Below, piece after piece: positions 8,910 to 19,639 of a stretch of 64,000 nucleotides of DNA. The position numbers were made by a program, and so were the translations under genes. A model generated the notes under the pieces. The model did not search any database. It was not told where the DNA came from and worked only from the letters and a program-made list of their open reading frames with translations. Each line of letters begins with the position of its first letter. The first letter of the stretch is position 1. Source of the DNA: Rhodococcus sp. Leaf278 (GTDB taxonomy: Bacteria > Actinomycetota > Actinomycetes > Mycobacteriales > Mycobacteriaceae); NCBI RefSeq assembly GCF_001426085.1, contig NZ_LMRR01000004.1, forward strand, positions 62,001 to 126,000, in the 5' to 3' direction.

Positions 8910-9689
8910 CTACGCGCCGAAGCGAACGGTGGTGAACTGCGGGTTGTTTGACGCGCCGACAGTCGCCGGATGCTCTATGTCGTGGTCCTGCACCGGCATC
9001 GAACCGTCGAGGGCTGCCAGTATCGCGGAGGTGACGGCAGCGACGACGTCGGCGGTTGTCACGTCACGTCCGAGTTCGAGTGACAGAGAGGTGACGCCCG
9101 CATCGGCGATACCGCACGGGACGATCGCATCGAAACCGGTCATGGCCGCGTTGCAGTTGAGCGAGAAGCCGTGCAGTGTCACTCCGCGTTGCACGCGGAC
9201 CCCGATCGCGGCGATCTTCCGCTCGGGAAGCCAGCTGCCGTCGCGCATCTCGGCTGCGAGCCACACCCCGGAGCGGCCGTCGACACGTCCGCACTCGATG
9301 CCGTAGCCGGACACGACGGAGATCAGCGCTTCTTCGATACGCCGCACGTACTTGACGACGTCGATGGGCTGCGCGAGCTTGACGATGGGATATCCGACCA
9401 ATTGGCCAGGTCCGTGCCAGGTGATCTTGCCGCCGCGGTCCACCTCGACGACGGGAGTGCCGTCCCGGGGCATGTCTTCATCGGCAGTGCGTCGACCAGC
9501 CGTGTAGACGGACGGATGCTCGAGCAGCAGCAGTGTGTCGGAGCCGATGTCGTCGGCCCGAGCACCTGCAAGATCACGCTGGAGAGCCCACGCCTCGGTG
9601 TACTCGACGGTGCCCAACTCGCGCACCTCCACAGGGTCGGTGCTCGCGCGTGCCGATGTTCGGACCGACGAAGAGTTCGCGTCACTCAT
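8910..9689 (-). CDS. lipB: Octanoyltransferase
   Basis: Transfers octanoate from octanoyl-ACP to lipoyl domains, the first step of lipoate synthesis. 259 residues. Visible features are the substrate-pocket motif ([16 protein letters not shown]), the catalytic Lys in [10 protein letters not shown] and the catalytic Cys in SLNCN. It sits directly upstream of lipA. The preceding gene encodes a TIGR01777 protein 21 bp away on the same strand, as in mycobacteria. Confidence 0.96.
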   Translation of the reverse strand: MSDANSSSVRTSARASTDPVEVRELGTVEYTEAWALQRDLAGARADDIGSDTLLLLEHPSVYTAGRRTADEDMPRDGTPVVEVDRGGKITWHGPGQLVGYPIVKLAQPIDVVKYVRRIEEALISVVSGYGIECGRVDGRSGVWLAAEMRDGSWLPERKIAAIGVRVQRGVTLHGFSLNCNAAMTGFDAIVPCGIADAGVTSLSLELGRDVTTADVVAAVTSAILAALDGSMPVQDHDIEHPATVGASNNPQFTTVRFGA

Positions 9690-9710
9690 GATTCGGAACG
9701 GTACGCCGCG

Positions 9711-10601
9711 TCAGCTGCCCACAGCTACTCGCAGTGCCTCTCCCACGGTGTTGTGCTCGAAGGTGTACCCCGCGTCCTCCAGAGCCTTCGGAATGGCGCG
9801 TGGACCGGTGAGAATGGCTTCCTCGGCGAATTCACCGATCACCGCCTTGAGGGCGAAGCCGGGGACGACCCACGGTGCCGGGCGGTGCACCGCACGCGAC
9901 ATCGCACTGTTGAACTGGGCGTTGGTCACCGGGGTCGGACCCACCATGTTGACCGGTCCACGCAAGGAATCGTTCTCTATGCCGTGAACGATGGCACCGA
10001 TCTCGTCTTCCAAGGAAATCCACGGGAAGTACTGACGTCCACTGCCGAGGCGCCCGCCGAGGGCGAACAGGTACAGCGGGCGGAGCTTGCCCAACATGCC
10101 GCCGCGCTGCGACAGCACAACACCGCTGCGCAGCATGATCGTGCGAACACCGGCTTCCGACGCGGCAGACGTGGCGTTCTCCCAGTCGCGACAGACCTCG
10201 GCCAGAAAACCCCCACCGACGGGGGCGCTCTCGTCGACCACTCGATCGCCGGTGTCACCGTAGAAGTTGACGCCGCTGGCGTTGATCAACGTCGGTACTC
10301 CCGCGTCGGCGGCAGCTCCGGCGAGCACCTCGGTCGGAGCGATTCGACTGTCGCGCACCAACTGCTTGTACGCACCGGACCATCGCTTGTCGCCGATTCC
10401 GACACCACACAGATTGACGATCGCGTCGGCACCATCGAGGGTGGCCGCGTCGATGCTCCCGCGGGACGGGTCCCACTGCGACTCGTCCGGTCCCGCCGGT
10501 GAACGCCGTACGAGACGGGTGACATCGTGGCTCCGCCCCCGCAATGCTGCGACCAGGGCTGTGCCGATCAATCCCGATGAACCTGCAATGACTACGCGCA
10601 T
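9711..10601 (-). CDS. TIGR01777-family NAD(P)-binding epimerase-like protein
   Basis: A 296-residue short-chain dehydrogenase/epimerase-like protein. The N-terminal dinucleotide fold reads MRVVIAGSSGLIGTAL, and the C-terminal 50 residues match the DUF1731 tail of the TIGR01777 family (homologue of Rv2216). Substrate unknown; related proteins are called SulA-like or nucleoside-diphosphate sugar epimerases without proof. It lies between sucB and lipB-lipA on the same strand, separated from sucB by a hairpin. Confidence 0.9.
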   Translation of the reverse strand: MRVVIAGSSGLIGTALVAALRGRSHDVTRLVRRSPAGPDESQWDPSRGSIDAATLDGADAIVNLCGVGIGDKRWSGAYKQLVRDSRIAPTEVLAGAAADAGVPTLINASGVNFYGDTGDRVVDESAPVGGGFLAEVCRDWENATSAASEAGVRTIMLRSGVVLSQRGGMLGKLRPLYLFALGGRLGSGRQYFPWISLEDEIGAIVHGIENDSLRGPVNMVGPTPVTNAQFNSAMSRAVHRPAPWVVPGFALKAVIGEFAEEAILTGPRAIPKALEDAGYTFEHNTVGEALRVAVGS

Positions 10602-10629
10602 ATGAACGAAAGCCTCCTTGACGCAAGCC

Positions 10630-10659
10630 GGGGCATCATTCGCGAACGAATGATGCCCC
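10630..10659 (-). terminator. Hairpin after sucB
   Basis: A perfect 13-bp stem (10630-10642 with 10647-10659) and a 4-base loop lie about 93 bp past the sucB stop and 29 bp before the next gene. There is no T run on the minus strand, so it could be a weak terminator or an mRNA 3'-end stabiliser. Confidence 0.6.
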
Positions 10660-10751
10660 GGATGCTCGGTTCGTGCCCCGCTTGTCGAGACTCCGATGCG
10701 AATGTGTCGCGCTCCTACGAGAATACGTGAGGCGCGAGACCCGCCGGTTGT

Positions 10752-12527
10752 CTAGAGGCCGAGATCGGCCTCGAACGACGCCACTTCGAGACGCTGCTTG
10801 ATCGTCGTCAGGAAGCGGCCTGCGTCGGCTCCGTCCACCAACCGGTGGTCGTAGGTGAGCGGCAGATAGCACATCGAGCGGACACCGATCGACTCGTTCC
10901 CCGAGTCGTCCTTGACCACCACGGGGCGCTTGACGATCGCACCCGTGCCCAGCATGGCCGCCTGCGGCGGAACCAGGATCGGGGTGTCGAACAGCGCGCC
11001 CTGGCTGCCGATGTTGGTGATCGTGAACGTGCCACCGGAGAGCTCGTCCGGCTTCAGCCCACCCGAACGTGCGCGGGTCGCGATGTCGTTGATCGCCCGA
11101 GCCAACCCGGCCAGCGACAGGTCACCGGCGTTGTGGATGACGGGGGAGAGGAGACCCTGCTCGGTGTCCACGGCAATGCCCAGGTGGACATCGGCGTGAT
11201 AGGTGATCTCCTTGGCGTCCTCGTTGATGCTCGCGTTGACGTTGGGGTGCGCCTTGAGTGCCTCCACGACGGCCTTCGCGAAGAACGGCAGGTACGTCAG
11301 GTTGACGCCCTCGTTCTCGGCGAACTTCGCCTTCGCCTTCGTCCGCAGACCGGCGATCTTGGTGACGTCCACCTCGAAGGTCTGCGTGAGCTGCGCTGAG
11401 GTCTGCAGCGATTCGCGCGTCTTCTTCGCGGTGATCTGACGGATCCGGTTGATCTTCTGCGTGGTGCCACGAAGATGCGCGAGCTCCGGACGAACACCGG
11501 CGGTAGCCGGCGCCGCAGGCTTGGCGGCAGCTGCGGGCGCAGCCTCGGCGGCCGGGGCAGCCGGAGCCTTCTTGGCCTCGGCGGCAGCGAGCACGTCCTG
11601 CTTGCGGATGCGTCCACCGACACCGGTGCCCTTGACGGTGGCGAGATCGACGTCATTGTCCGACGCCAACTTCCGCACGAGCGGTGTGACGTACGGGCTG
11701 GAATCACCCGACGGTGCCGACTCCTTGGCGGGAGCGGCCTTGGGAGCTTCCTGCTTGGGCTCGGGCTTGGGCTCGGCCTTCGGAGCTTCCTGCTTGGGAG
11801 CCTCCTTCTTCGGCTCTTCCTTCTTCGGCTCCTCGGCCTTGGGGGCCTCGGGCTCCGGGGTGGCCTCGGGCTCGGGGGCCTTCTCGGCCGGCGATCCGGA
11901 TCCGATGACGGCGAGCTGGCCACCGACGGCGACCGTGTCGTCTTCCTCGGCGGAGATCTCCAGCAGAGTACCGGCGACCGGAGAAGGAATCTCGGTGTCG
12001 ACCTTGTCGGTGGAGACCTCGAGCAGCGGCTCGTCGACTGCAACCTCGTCGCCGACAGCCTTGAGCCAGCGGGTCACGGTGCCCTCGGTGACGGACTCAC
12101 CCAACTCGGGCATCGTCACCGGTGTACCGGAGCCGGACGAGTCGGACGATGCACTCGCTGCGGGTGCCTCCTCCTCGGCCTGCGGCTCGGGCTCGGCTGC
12201 GGGAGTGGGCTCCTCGGCAGCCTCTTCGGGTGCGGACTCCTCGGCGGGAGCAGCGTCTTCGGCCGGTGCGTCCGACGAGGGGGCCTCGCCTGCGTCACCG
12301 ATCTGGGCGAGCTCGCCACCGATCTCGACGGTGTCGTCTTCCTGAGCGACGATCTTGGTGAGAACACCGGCAGCAGGCGACGGGATCTCGGTATCGACCT
12401 TGTCCGTGGAGACTTCGAGCAATGGCTCGTCGACTTCGACGGTGTCGCCTTCTTGTTTGAGCCACCTCGTGACAGTTCCCTCGGTGACACTCTCACCGAG
12501 AGCTGGCATCTGGACGGAGAAGGCCAT
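10752..12527 (-). CDS. sucB: Dihydrolipoamide acyltransferase E2 with two lipoyl domains (SucB/DlaT)
   Basis: A 591-residue E2 core of 2-oxoacid dehydrogenase. Two near-identical lipoyl domains carry STDKVDTEI with the lipoyl Lys (residue 43 and about residue 180). They are joined by Ala/Pro/Glu-rich linkers, then an E3-binding domain ([15 protein letters not shown]...), then the catalytic core ending in [14 protein letters not shown] with the active His and Asp. Its M. tuberculosis equivalent (Rv2215, DlaT) serves pyruvate dehydrogenase and antioxidant defence, so the gene name is conventional. It needs LipA/LipB from the genes just downstream. The repeated linker DNA is strongly biased but looks intact. 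Confidence 0.95.
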   Translation of the reverse strand: MAFSVQMPALGESVTEGTVTRWLKQEGDTVEVDEPLLEVSTDKVDTEIPSPAAGVLTKIVAQEDDTVEIGGELAQIGDAGEAPSSDAPAEDAAPAEESAPEEAAEEPTPAAEPEPQAEEEAPAASASSDSSGSGTPVTMPELGESVTEGTVTRWLKAVGDEVAVDEPLLEVSTDKVDTEIPSPVAGTLLEISAEEDDTVAVGGQLAVIGSGSPAEKAPEPEATPEPEAPKAEEPKKEEPKKEAPKQEAPKAEPKPEPKQEAPKAAPAKESAPSGDSSPYVTPLVRKLASDNDVDLATVKGTGVGGRIRKQDVLAAAEAKKAPAAPAAEAAPAAAAKPAAPATAGVRPELAHLRGTTQKINRIRQITAKKTRESLQTSAQLTQTFEVDVTKIAGLRTKAKAKFAENEGVNLTYLPFFAKAVVEALKAHPNVNASINEDAKEITYHADVHLGIAVDTEQGLLSPVIHNAGDLSLAGLARAINDIATRARSGGLKPDELSGGTFTITNIGSQGALFDTPILVPPQAAMLGTGAIVKRPVVVKDDSGNESIGVRSMCYLPLTYDHRLVDGADAGRFLTTIKQRLEVASFEADLGL

Positions 12528-12906
12528 GTCTGTTGACTCCTCGACAGTTGTATGCGGGTGATGTAGTTCTTACGACTTGTGGTCGCAGACCATTGTGCTG
12601 GCGGAACAGGGTTCATGGACGAGAGTTGCGTGATTCGGTTCGACGGAGGCACCGGTGCACCAGACACCGACCGAGCATGTTCGGCTCGATACAGCGCCCA
12701 CGTCGACACTCCCTCTCGGCAATTCACTCACTCACTTCACGAGCCTTGGTTCACTATCAAGAGAGTTGAACCCTCTACCGGCATCCTTCCATTGTTATCG
12801 CCTCGCCGTTCCCCTAGGGCGCAGAACACGCCTGGCAAACTGGCGGGTAACAACATTTCCGGCATCCGTGCCGGGAATCCATCGGCCGTACGAAAAGGAT
12901 GTTCTC
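12528..12906. other. Divergent intergenic region between sucB and the small gene at 12907
   Basis: A 379-bp gap that should hold both divergent promoters. I see no convincing gene in it. A short imperfect inverted repeat (TCCGGCATCCGTGCCGGGA, about 12858-12876) lies close to the right-hand gene, and a Shine-Dalgarno AAAAGGAT precedes its GTG. Nothing else stands out. Confidence 0.5.
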
Positions 12907-13248
12907 GTGGGATTGTTCGATCGACTCAAGCGGCGCGGCGGGGCCGCGAAACGTGGTCCCGAAGGGTCGGTCGCCCAGTACCTGGCCGATTGGACTGCGG
13001 CGCGAATCGGTGTGGAGGCCTATGTCGAGCCGAAGACGACAGTGACTCCACTGACCGTCGTCCTGGTGGCGAACGACGGCGAATGGACCCGGCGTCCGCT
13101 GGATGAAAAATATGCACGAAAGATCGGACCCGACCTGAAGATCCCGGTCTACGACGTCCGGAAGACCGGGTACCCCCAGCGAATGCGCGACCACGATGCT
13201 CGCCAGAAGATCGTCAAGAGACGCGAACAGGAACGGCGCGACCGGTGA
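12907..13248 (+). CDS. Small conserved hypothetical protein (113 aa)
   Basis: A basic, soluble 113-residue protein starting at GTG (MGLFDRLKRRGGAAKRGP) after an AAAAGGAT Shine-Dalgarno about 8 bases upstream. It has an Ala/Arg-rich N-terminus, a central hydrophobic strand (PLTVVLVANDGEWTRRP) and a very basic C-terminus (QKIVKRREQERRDR). I do not recognise a characterised family. It stands alone between sucB (divergent) and leucyl aminopeptidase (convergent). Codon use looks like that of its neighbours, so it is probably a real lineage-conserved gene. Confidence 0.75.
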   Translation: MGLFDRLKRRGGAAKRGPEGSVAQYLADWTAARIGVEAYVEPKTTVTPLTVVLVANDGEWTRRPLDEKYARKIGPDLKIPVYDVRKTGYPQRMRDHDARQKIVKRREQERRDR

Positions 13249-13251
13249 TCG

Positions 13252-13283
13252 CGTCCGTGCGCGCAGATCCGCGCGCACGGACG
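13252..13283. terminator. Bidirectional hairpin between convergent genes
   Basis: A perfect 13-bp GC-rich stem (13252-13264 with 13271-13283) with a 6-base loop fills the 42-bp gap between the convergent small gene and leucyl aminopeptidase. Its position fits a shared terminator, though there is no T run. Confidence 0.65.
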
Positions 13284-13290
13284 TCCGCGA

Positions 13291-14814
13291 TCAGCCGTTC
13301 TCGACGATGTCTTCGAGAACCGCGAACATGGTCCGCACGGGAACTCCGGTGCCGCCCTTGCCGGTGTAGCCGAAGGGGCCTCCGGTGTTGTAGGCCGGGC
13401 CCGCGACATCGATATGAGCCCATTCGACGCCGTCGGCCACGAATTCCTTCAGGAACAGGGCTGCTGCCAGCATTCCGCCGGCCCTGCCATTGGTCACGTT
13501 CGCAAGATCGGCCACCTTGGAGTCGAGTTCACGTCGAATCTCTTTCGGCAGCGGCATGGCCCAGCCGTTCTCGCCGATCGCTTGGGAGATTTCGGCAACC
13601 CGGTCACGGAAGGTGTCGGTACCCATCACGCCGGGCGTTCGGTTGCCGAGCGCCACGACCTGAGCTCCGGTGAGCGTTGCGGTGTCGATGAGGTAGTCCG
13701 GATCGTCCTCGCAGGCACGCACGATCGCGTCGGCCAGCACCAGTCGACCTTCGGCATCGGTGTTGATGACCTCGACGGTGATCCCGCCGTATTGCGTCAG
13801 CACATCGCCGGGACGCTGCGCGGTTCCCGACGGCATGTTCTCCGCCATAGGCACCGTCGCGATCACGTCGAGCGGCAGACCGACCTTGGCGGCCAGCACG
13901 ACGGTGGCGATAACCGCCGCGGCACCGCCCATGTCCGAGGTCATGTTCTCCATTCCCGCAGCAGGTTTGATGGAGATGCCGCCGGTGTCGAACGTGATTC
14001 CCTTGCCCACCAGAGCAACCTTCTTGGCACCACGCTTGCCGCCGGTGTGGGAAAGGCGAACCAATCGCGGCAACCGCGAAGACCCCTTACCCACTCCGTG
14101 AATACCGCCGTAACCACCCTTCTCGAGGGCCTTGTCGTCGAGAATCTCGACCTTCAAGCCTGCCGCAGTACCCAGGGCCTTCGCCTGGTCCGCAAACTCC
14201 TCGGGATAGAGGTGGCTCGGTGGGGTGTTCACGAAATCGCGTGCTAGCGCCACTGATTCGGCAATGGCGACAGAGCGTGCGAGCTCGTTCTTCGCGTCCT
14301 TCGATCGAGTGTCGGTAACGAGCAATTCGACGCGTGCGAGAGGAAGAGCGTCGGCCTTCGGTGCCGACAGTGCGGATTTGAACTCGGTGAACTGATACGC
14401 GCCGAGGAAGAACCCCTCTGCGGCCGCTCCGAGGTCGAGTGCGGACAACGTCGTCGCTACCGTATCGACACCTTTGAGCGAACGTGCCGCGGTACCGGCC
14501 GACTGACGGATGCGCTCGCTGTCGATGTCGGCAGCGTTGCCGAGGCCCACCGCCAGGACACTGGAGACGGGCAGCCCGGACGGAGCCGGGATGCGAACGA
14601 GCTCGTCGGCTTTGCCGGTGGCACCGACGGATTCGAAGGCGTCCAGGAGTCCGGCAGCAACGGCGTCGTCGGAAATGTCGTCGGTGATGGCGAGCTCGAG
14701 GCCGTCGTCACTGGTACTCAGCGCGACAACGAGAACGTCGACTTTCTTGCCGAGCTTGCCCGCGAGGACCAGGTCGGGTCCGAGAGTGCGGGATAGCGTC
14801 GAAGGTGAAGGCAC
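13291..14814 (-). CDS. pepB: Leucyl aminopeptidase (M17)
   Basis: A 507-residue cytosolic two-metal aminopeptidase that trims N-terminal residues. The metal-binding Lys and Asp are in [10 protein letters not shown], a further Asp is in TSDMGG, and the family signature [12 protein letters not shown] is intact. The frame is open upstream through the gcvT region, but the GTG at 14814 is chosen because AGGAGC precedes it by 7 bases and the protein then has normal M17 length. It is divergent from gcvT with a 129-bp gap. It is called PepA or PepB in relatives. Confidence 0.95.
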   Translation of the reverse strand: MPSPSTLSRTLGPDLVLAGKLGKKVDVLVVALSTSDDGLELAITDDISDDAVAAGLLDAFESVGATGKADELVRIPAPSGLPVSSVLAVGLGNAADIDSERIRQSAGTAARSLKGVDTVATTLSALDLGAAAEGFFLGAYQFTEFKSALSAPKADALPLARVELLVTDTRSKDAKNELARSVAIAESVALARDFVNTPPSHLYPEEFADQAKALGTAAGLKVEILDDKALEKGGYGGIHGVGKGSSRLPRLVRLSHTGGKRGAKKVALVGKGITFDTGGISIKPAAGMENMTSDMGGAAAVIATVVLAAKVGLPLDVIATVPMAENMPSGTAQRPGDVLTQYGGITVEVINTDAEGRLVLADAIVRACEDDPDYLIDTATLTGAQVVALGNRTPGVMGTDTFRDRVAEISQAIGENGWAMPLPKEIRRELDSKVADLANVTNGRAGGMLAAALFLKEFVADGVEWAHIDVAGPAYNTGGPFGYTGKGGTGVPVRTMFAVLEDIVENG

Positions 14815-14943
14815 GTGGCTGCTCCTGTAGGGGTTGACGTGTAGGTACCTCGATCCTAATGACGACCCATGGCGCAGCGGAGCGAGGGACGAACTCGGTC
14901 CGCAGCGCCCGCACGAGCCGTGATGTGGACTAGCGTGACCGCC

Positions 14944-16044
14944 ATGACCGACACCGACCTGATCGAGGGACCGCTGCACGCCGTACACACCGAATTGGGT
15001 GCGACATTCGCACCTTTCGGCGGTTGGACCATGCCGGTGTCGTACGCCGGAGTGGTCGTCGAGCACACCGCGGTGCGGGAAACCGTAGGCCTGTTCGACG
15101 TCGGCCACCTGGGCAAGGCTTCGGTCACCGGACCTGGCGCTGCCGCCTTCGTCAATTCCGTCCTGACCAACGACCTCGGCCGGATCGAACCCGGTAAGGC
15201 GCAATACACCCTCTGCTGCACGGAATCCGGTGGTGTGGTCGACGACCTCATCGCGTATTACGTCTCCGACGACGACGTGTTCCTGGTGCCGAACGCCGCC
15301 AACACGGCCGATGTCGTGGCAGCGATGGCAGCGCAGGCACCTGCTGGGGTGTCGGTGGTGAACCAGCATCGCGAGTTCGGGGTGCTGGCCGTTCAGGGGC
15401 CGAAAGCGGCCGAGGTGCTACAGGAATTGGGTCTGCCGACCGAGATGGACTACATGGCATTCGAGGACGCGACCTGGAATTCGGTGCCCGTACGGGTGTG
15501 CCGAACCGGTTACACCGGCGAGCAGGGGTACGAACTGGTTCCACCGGCGGGTGAGGTGGAACCGCTCTTCCGTGCGCTGATGGCCGCAGTGCGGACTCGC
15601 GGGGGACAGGTGTGCGGGCTCGGAGCACGTGACACTCTGCGCACCGAGATGGGATACCCACTGCACGGACACGAACTGTCGCTGGACATTTCGCCCCTGC
15701 AAGCTCGATGCGGTTGGGCGATCGGGTGGAACAAGGACGCATTCTGGGGCAAGGAGGCATTGACCGCAGAGAAGGCCAGTGGGCCTGCGCGAACATTGCG
15801 CGGACTCAAGGCTCTCGACCGCGGTGTACTCCGCCCCGGTCTCACCGTCCGTGCGTCGGGCCAGGACATCGGGACGACGACGTCCGGAACGTTCTCGCCG
15901 TCGCTCAAGGTCGGTATTGCCCTGGCCCTGCTCGACGCCGAGGCAGCTCCGGCGGTCGGCTCCGAGGTCGAGGTCGACGTTCGTGGGCGGGCGCTGCGCT
16001 GCGAAGTGGTCGCGCCACCGTTCGTCGCTGCCAAGACCAGGTGA
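14944..16044 (+). CDS. gcvT: Aminomethyltransferase, glycine cleavage system T protein
   Basis: A 366-residue folate-dependent enzyme that takes the aminomethyl group from the lipoylated H protein, giving methylene-tetrahydrofolate and ammonia. The N-terminal fold ([16 protein letters not shown]), the [11 protein letters not shown] segment and the C-terminal glycine-rich barrel ([14 protein letters not shown]) are present. The start is set at MTDTDL; an in-frame GTG nine bases upstream is possible. The H and P protein genes are not in the window. I looked for a glycine riboswitch in the leader and found none. Confidence 0.94.
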   Translation: MTDTDLIEGPLHAVHTELGATFAPFGGWTMPVSYAGVVVEHTAVRETVGLFDVGHLGKASVTGPGAAAFVNSVLTNDLGRIEPGKAQYTLCCTESGGVVDDLIAYYVSDDDVFLVPNAANTADVVAAMAAQAPAGVSVVNQHREFGVLAVQGPKAAEVLQELGLPTEMDYMAFEDATWNSVPVRVCRTGYTGEQGYELVPPAGEVEPLFRALMAAVRTRGGQVCGLGARDTLRTEMGYPLHGHELSLDISPLQARCGWAIGWNKDAFWGKEALTAEKASGPARTLRGLKALDRGVLRPGLTVRASGQDIGTTTSGTFSPSLKVGIALALLDAEAAPAVGSEVEVDVRGRALRCEVVAPPFVAAKTR

Positions 16045-16085
16045 CCGCTGAGGGAGCGAGTGACCTCCACGATAGGATCTCGGGC

Positions 16086-17189
16086 ATGACAGGTGTTTCC
16101 GAATTCACGTACGTGCAGCATCCCTCGCCCGCTACACCGGCGGAGCGCGACGCCGTGCTTGCCGCACCGGGATTCGGAAAACACTTCACCGACCACATGG
16201 TGTACATCGACTACACCCGCGACCGTGGCTGGCACGACGCGACGATCGCGCCCTACGGCCCGATCGAGCTCGACCCGGCGGCGATGGTGCTGCACTACGG
16301 GCAGGCGATCTTCGAAGGCCTCAAGATCTACCGGCAGCCCAACGGTGATCTGTCGACGTTCCGGGTGAACTCGAACGCCGAGCGGTTCCGCAACTCTGCC
16401 CGTCGTCTCGCCATGCCCGAGCTCTCCGACGAGTTGTTCATCGGGTCGATCGAAAAGCTCCTCGAGCTCGATCACGAGTGGGTTCCCGCGGCCGGCGGCG
16501 AGGACGCGCTGTACGTCCGCCCGTACATGTTCTCCACCGAAGCGGGTCTGGGTGTGCGCCCGGCGGACTCGTACCGCTACATGCTGATCGCCTCACCCGC
16601 AGGTGCGTACTTCCCCCGGGGGGTCAAGCCGGTGAGCGTCTGGCTGTCCACCGAGTACGTCCGTGCGGCACCGGGCGGCACCGGTGCGGCGAAGTTCGCC
16701 GGCAACTACGCCGCATCGCTCCTCGCGCAGGCGCAGGCCAGCGACGAGGGATGCGATCAGGTGGTGTGGCTCGACGCCACCGAGCGCCGTTTCGTCGAGG
16801 AGATGGGTGGCATGAACCTGTTCTTCGTCTTCGGCTCGGGTTCCGATGCACGCCTGGTGACGCCGTCGCTGTCCGGATCTCTTCTCCCCGGCATCACCCG
16901 CGACTCGCTGTTGGCTCTGGCGACGGACGCCGGCATCCCCGTCGAAGAACGCCGAATCTCCACCGAAGAGTGGCGCAAGGGTGCCGACTCGGGCGAGATC
17001 ACCGAGGTGTTCGCTTGCGGCACTGCGGCTGTCATCACTCCGGTGGGCAGCGTCAAGTCCACCGAGGGAGCGTTCGAGATTGCGGGCGGCGAGCCGGGCG
17101 AGATCACGCTGGCACTGCGCGACACGTTGACCGGTATTCAGCGTGGCACCTTCGCCGATACCCACGGATGGATGACGACACTCCGCTAG
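16086..17189 (+). CDS. ilvE: Branched-chain amino acid aminotransferase
   Basis: A 367-residue class IV PLP aminotransferase that makes Leu, Ile and Val from their keto acids. The PLP Lys lies in [12 protein letters not shown], and the family motifs [10 protein letters not shown] and [11 protein letters not shown] are present. The start is an ATG (MTGVSEFTY) 41 bp after gcvT. In-frame extension upstream would overlap gcvT. The 3' end overlaps the convergent cobS gene by 4 bp. The equivalent gene in M. tuberculosis is Rv2210c, also beside gcvT. Confidence 0.96.
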   Translation: MTGVSEFTYVQHPSPATPAERDAVLAAPGFGKHFTDHMVYIDYTRDRGWHDATIAPYGPIELDPAAMVLHYGQAIFEGLKIYRQPNGDLSTFRVNSNAERFRNSARRLAMPELSDELFIGSIEKLLELDHEWVPAAGGEDALYVRPYMFSTEAGLGVRPADSYRYMLIASPAGAYFPRGVKPVSVWLSTEYVRAAPGGTGAAKFAGNYAASLLAQAQASDEGCDQVVWLDATERRFVEEMGGMNLFFVFGSGSDARLVTPSLSGSLLPGITRDSLLALATDAGIPVEERRISTEEWRKGADSGEITEVFACGTAAVITPVGSVKSTEGAFEIAGGEPGEITLALRDTLTGIQRGTFADTHGWMTTLR

Positions 17190-17947
17190 CTCCCGACGAG
17201 AATGCCGATCGCGGCCAGGGCGGTGGTGGTCTCGATTCCGGCTCCGAGTACGTCGCCGGAGAGGCCACCGAAGCGGCGGACGCAGTGTCGAGTCAGAATC
17301 ACCGCAAGGGCAAGTACGGCGACGACGATCAGTGGTCCCTGCCACGGTCGGTCGGGCCGAACGTATACGGACATGGCCGTTGCCATGCCTATCCACAACG
17401 CCACGGGTGCGGCCGACTGAGTGCCTGCCACCAGCGCGCCGAAGCCGCTCGGTGCGGCCGCGTCGATCCCTCGGCGGCACGCGACGACCACCGACACCCG
17501 TCCGATCACCGAGACGCACACGATGGCCCACCACAGGTGTTGTTGAGCGAGCTGGCCCTGGCTCGCGGCCTGAACTGCGGAGACGAGGGCAATGGCAGCA
17601 ACCCCGAACGGGCCGGCACTGCCGGACTTCATCACTTCTCTCGCCCGCTCGGGCGGGCCGTAGCAACCGAGTCCGTCTGCGGTATCGGCCAAGCCGTCGA
17701 GATGCATACCCCGAGTGAGCAGTGCCGAGGCCGCAACGGCGATCAGTCCGCCGAGCAGGGGCGACAGTCCGGCTGCGATCGACACCCACAACAGCGCTGC
17801 GGAGATGCCACCGAGGGTGAGGCCGACGAGCGGAGCGAGAGCAATGGCCCGTCCGGCCGAGTGCCGATCGACGTTCTCGGGGCCGCGTACCGGCAGCACG
17901 GTCAGCCAGGAGAACGCGAGCGACAGAGCACCCGCTCGCCTACTCAC
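17186..17947 (-). CDS. cobS: Adenosylcobinamide-GDP ribazoletransferase (cobalamin synthase)
   Basis: A 253-residue polytopic membrane enzyme that joins adenosylcobinamide-GDP with alpha-ribazole in the last stage of vitamin B12 assembly. The signature [16 protein letters not shown] and the metal-binding acidic residues are present, and about six hydrophobic helices follow. The frame is open far upstream across cobT, but the GTG at 17947 lies 2 bp after the cobT stop and starts the family N-terminus ([16 protein letters not shown]). It ends a cobU-cobT-cobS operon and overlaps the convergent ilvE by 4 bp. Confidence 0.92.
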   Translation of the reverse strand: MSRRAGALSLAFSWLTVLPVRGPENVDRHSAGRAIALAPLVGLTLGGISAALLWVSIAAGLSPLLGGLIAVAASALLTRGMHLDGLADTADGLGCYGPPERAREVMKSGSAGPFGVAAIALVSAVQAASQGQLAQQHLWWAIVCVSVIGRVSVVVACRRGIDAAAPSGFGALVAGTQSAAPVALWIGMATAMSVYVRPDRPWQGPLIVVAVLALAVILTRHCVRRFGGLSGDVLGAGIETTTALAAIGILVGS

Positions 17948-17949
17948 CG

Positions 17950-19068
17950 TCAGTGGTCTTCGATGGTGCTGTGGTCTTCGATACTGCTGTGGGCTTCGGT
18001 GTCGCCGGTGCTGACCCCAGCGTCGGCGAAGGTCGCCATCGAGTTCAGAGTGTCGACACCTGCGCGAACCAATGGCAGTGCCGCCAGCGCGCCCGAGCCC
18101 TCGCCGAGTCGCATGTCCAGCTCTACCAACGGCTCGAGACGCAAGTGCCGCAACGCAAATGAGTGTGCAGGCTCGACCGAGCGATGCCCGGCAACCCACC
18201 AGTCCCGTGCCCCGGCCGCGCCGTCCTCGGCCACCAGAGCTGCTGCAGTCACCACGAGACCGTCGAGGATCACCGGGGTTCGCCGATGCGCAGCCTGGGC
18301 GAGAAATCCTGCCAGCGCCGCTATGTCGGCGCCGCCCGCGACCCGCAGCAGATCGGTGGGGTTCTTCGCGACCGGACGCGCCCGGCGCATCGCGTCCCGG
18401 ATGGCTGCGGTCTTTCTGATCCATCCGGCGTCGTCGATTCCGGTGCCGCGGCCGACGGCGGCGACCGGTTCGGTGTCGGTGAGGGTTGCGATCAATACCG
18501 TTGCCGGAGTGGTGTTTCCGATGCCCATATCGCCCGCGATGAGCAGATCGGCACCGCCGTCGACTTCTTCGTCGGCAATGGCGGCTCCCGCGGCGAGGGC
18601 GGCAAGAACCTCGTCCTCGCTCAACGCATCCTCGCGGTCGATCGATCCACTGGACCGTCGGACCTTGAACGCGGACACGGTGGGATCGGTCTCGGCATCG
18701 ACGGCGATGTCGACCACCCGCACGGTGGCACCGGCGATGGCGGCGAGGACGTTGACCGCTGCGCCGCCGGCGCGAATGTTCTCGACCATCTGCGCTGTCA
18801 CCCCGGGCGGGTACGCAGAGACCCCGTGCGCTGCGATGCCGTGGTCACCGGCGAAGACGACGACACGTACTCGCTCGAGAGATCGAGGCGGGCAAGTGTC
18901 CTGGCAGGACGCTATCCATTCACCGAGTTTCTCGAGGCGGCCGAGGCTGCCTGCGGGCTTGGTCAGCTCACGTTGCCGATCGACGGCAGAAGTACGAGCC
19001 GCGTCGGACGGAGCGGTCACCGGACGGAACGGCGACGACTTCGAGCTGTCCTCCGAAAGAGTTGTCAC
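17950..19068 (-). CDS. cobT: Nicotinate-nucleotide-dimethylbenzimidazole phosphoribosyltransferase
   Basis: Activates the lower ligand base of cobalamin. 372 residues. The motifs [17 protein letters not shown] and [12 protein letters not shown] are those of CobT, and the C-terminal general base region ([12 protein letters not shown]) is intact. The start GTG overlaps cobU by 4 bp (GTGA). The last ten or so residues repeat the string SIEDH/TIEDH, coded by a short direct repeat at 17955-17990, an oddity of the tail outside the catalytic domain. Confidence 0.94.
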   Translation of the reverse strand: MTTLSEDSSKSSPFRPVTAPSDAARTSAVDRQRELTKPAGSLGRLEKLGEWIASCQDTCPPRSLERVRVVVFAGDHGIAAHGVSAYPPGVTAQMVENIRAGGAAVNVLAAIAGATVRVVDIAVDAETDPTVSAFKVRRSSGSIDREDALSEDEVLAALAAGAAIADEEVDGGADLLIAGDMGIGNTTPATVLIATLTDTEPVAAVGRGTGIDDAGWIRKTAAIRDAMRRARPVAKNPTDLLRVAGGADIAALAGFLAQAAHRRTPVILDGLVVTAAALVAEDGAAGARDWWVAGHRSVEPAHSFALRHLRLEPLVELDMRLGEGSGALAALPLVRAGVDTLNSMATFADAGVSTGDTEAHSSIEDHSTIEDH

Positions 19069-19634
19069 ACTGTGCCTTTCGCGGTGATGAAATCCGCCGG
19101 TGGTTCCTTGAGGGTCAGTTCGAGTCCCGCGACGACCAGCAGAACCCTGTCACACACCGCGGCGAGTCGAGAATTGAGCAGTCCGAGCTCGTCGCGGAAG
19201 AGGCGTCCGGAATGAGACTCGGGAACCACGGACAGACCCACCTCGGGGCTGACCAGCACGAGGGTCGACGTGCAGTGCGCAACCACCCCGACCAGATCGT
19301 CGACAGCCGGCGTGATCGTGCCCCGTGGCCGTTCCCACGCCCGAGCGTCGTCGAGCATCCCGGTCAGCCACGTTCCGAGGTCGTCGACCAACGTGGTGCC
19401 GCCCCAGGGCTCCGAGATCGATGCGGCCAGCGAGGTCACCGTCTCGACGGTGGACCAATGCTGCGGTCTCGACGCCCGGTGGAGCTCGATGCGACGCTGC
19501 CAATCCTCGTCGGCGGGGTTGCGCCTACCGGTTGCGAGGTACCGAACCGGCTCGGTGACGGCACACGACTCGGCATATGCGGACTTACCGGATCGGGCAC
19601 CACCGAGTACGAGGGTTCGAGTCGGTTCACCCAC
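19065..19634 (-). CDS. cobU: Adenosylcobinamide kinase / guanylyltransferase
   Basis: A 189-residue bifunctional enzyme that phosphorylates and then guanylylates adenosylcobinamide. It has a P-loop GGARSGKS at its N-terminus and the later catalytic region ([24 protein letters not shown]) with the guanylated His. The frame continues upstream, but the GTG at 19634 is chosen because it follows the DUF3043 stop by 5 bp. It heads the cobUTS set, apparently as part of one transcript with the DUF3043 gene. No cobalamin riboswitch is seen upstream. Confidence 0.92.
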   Translation of the reverse strand: MGEPTRTLVLGGARSGKSAYAESCAVTEPVRYLATGRRNPADEDWQRRIELHRASRPQHWSTVETVTSLAASISEPWGGTTLVDDLGTWLTGMLDDARAWERPRGTITPAVDDLVGVVAHCTSTLVLVSPEVGLSVVPESHSGRLFRDELGLLNSRLAAVCDRVLLVVAGLELTLKEPPADFITAKGTV

Positions 19635-19639
19635 CGACG

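Noticed and set aside
12528-12906. Possible small genes in the 379-bp gap between sucB and the small gene
   Set aside because: No frame has good codon bias, a Shine-Dalgarno or recognisable homology.
14815-14943. Glycine riboswitch upstream of gcvT
   Set aside because: The leader lacks the conserved glycine aptamer core; only divergent promoters can be supposed.
16478-19087. An 869-codon plus-strand open frame over the cobS-cobT genes and the end of ilvE
   Set aside because: It is a shadow of minus-strand cobS and cobT, which have intact family motifs; its translation is Arg/Gly/Ser-rich low complexity typical of antisense high-GC frames.
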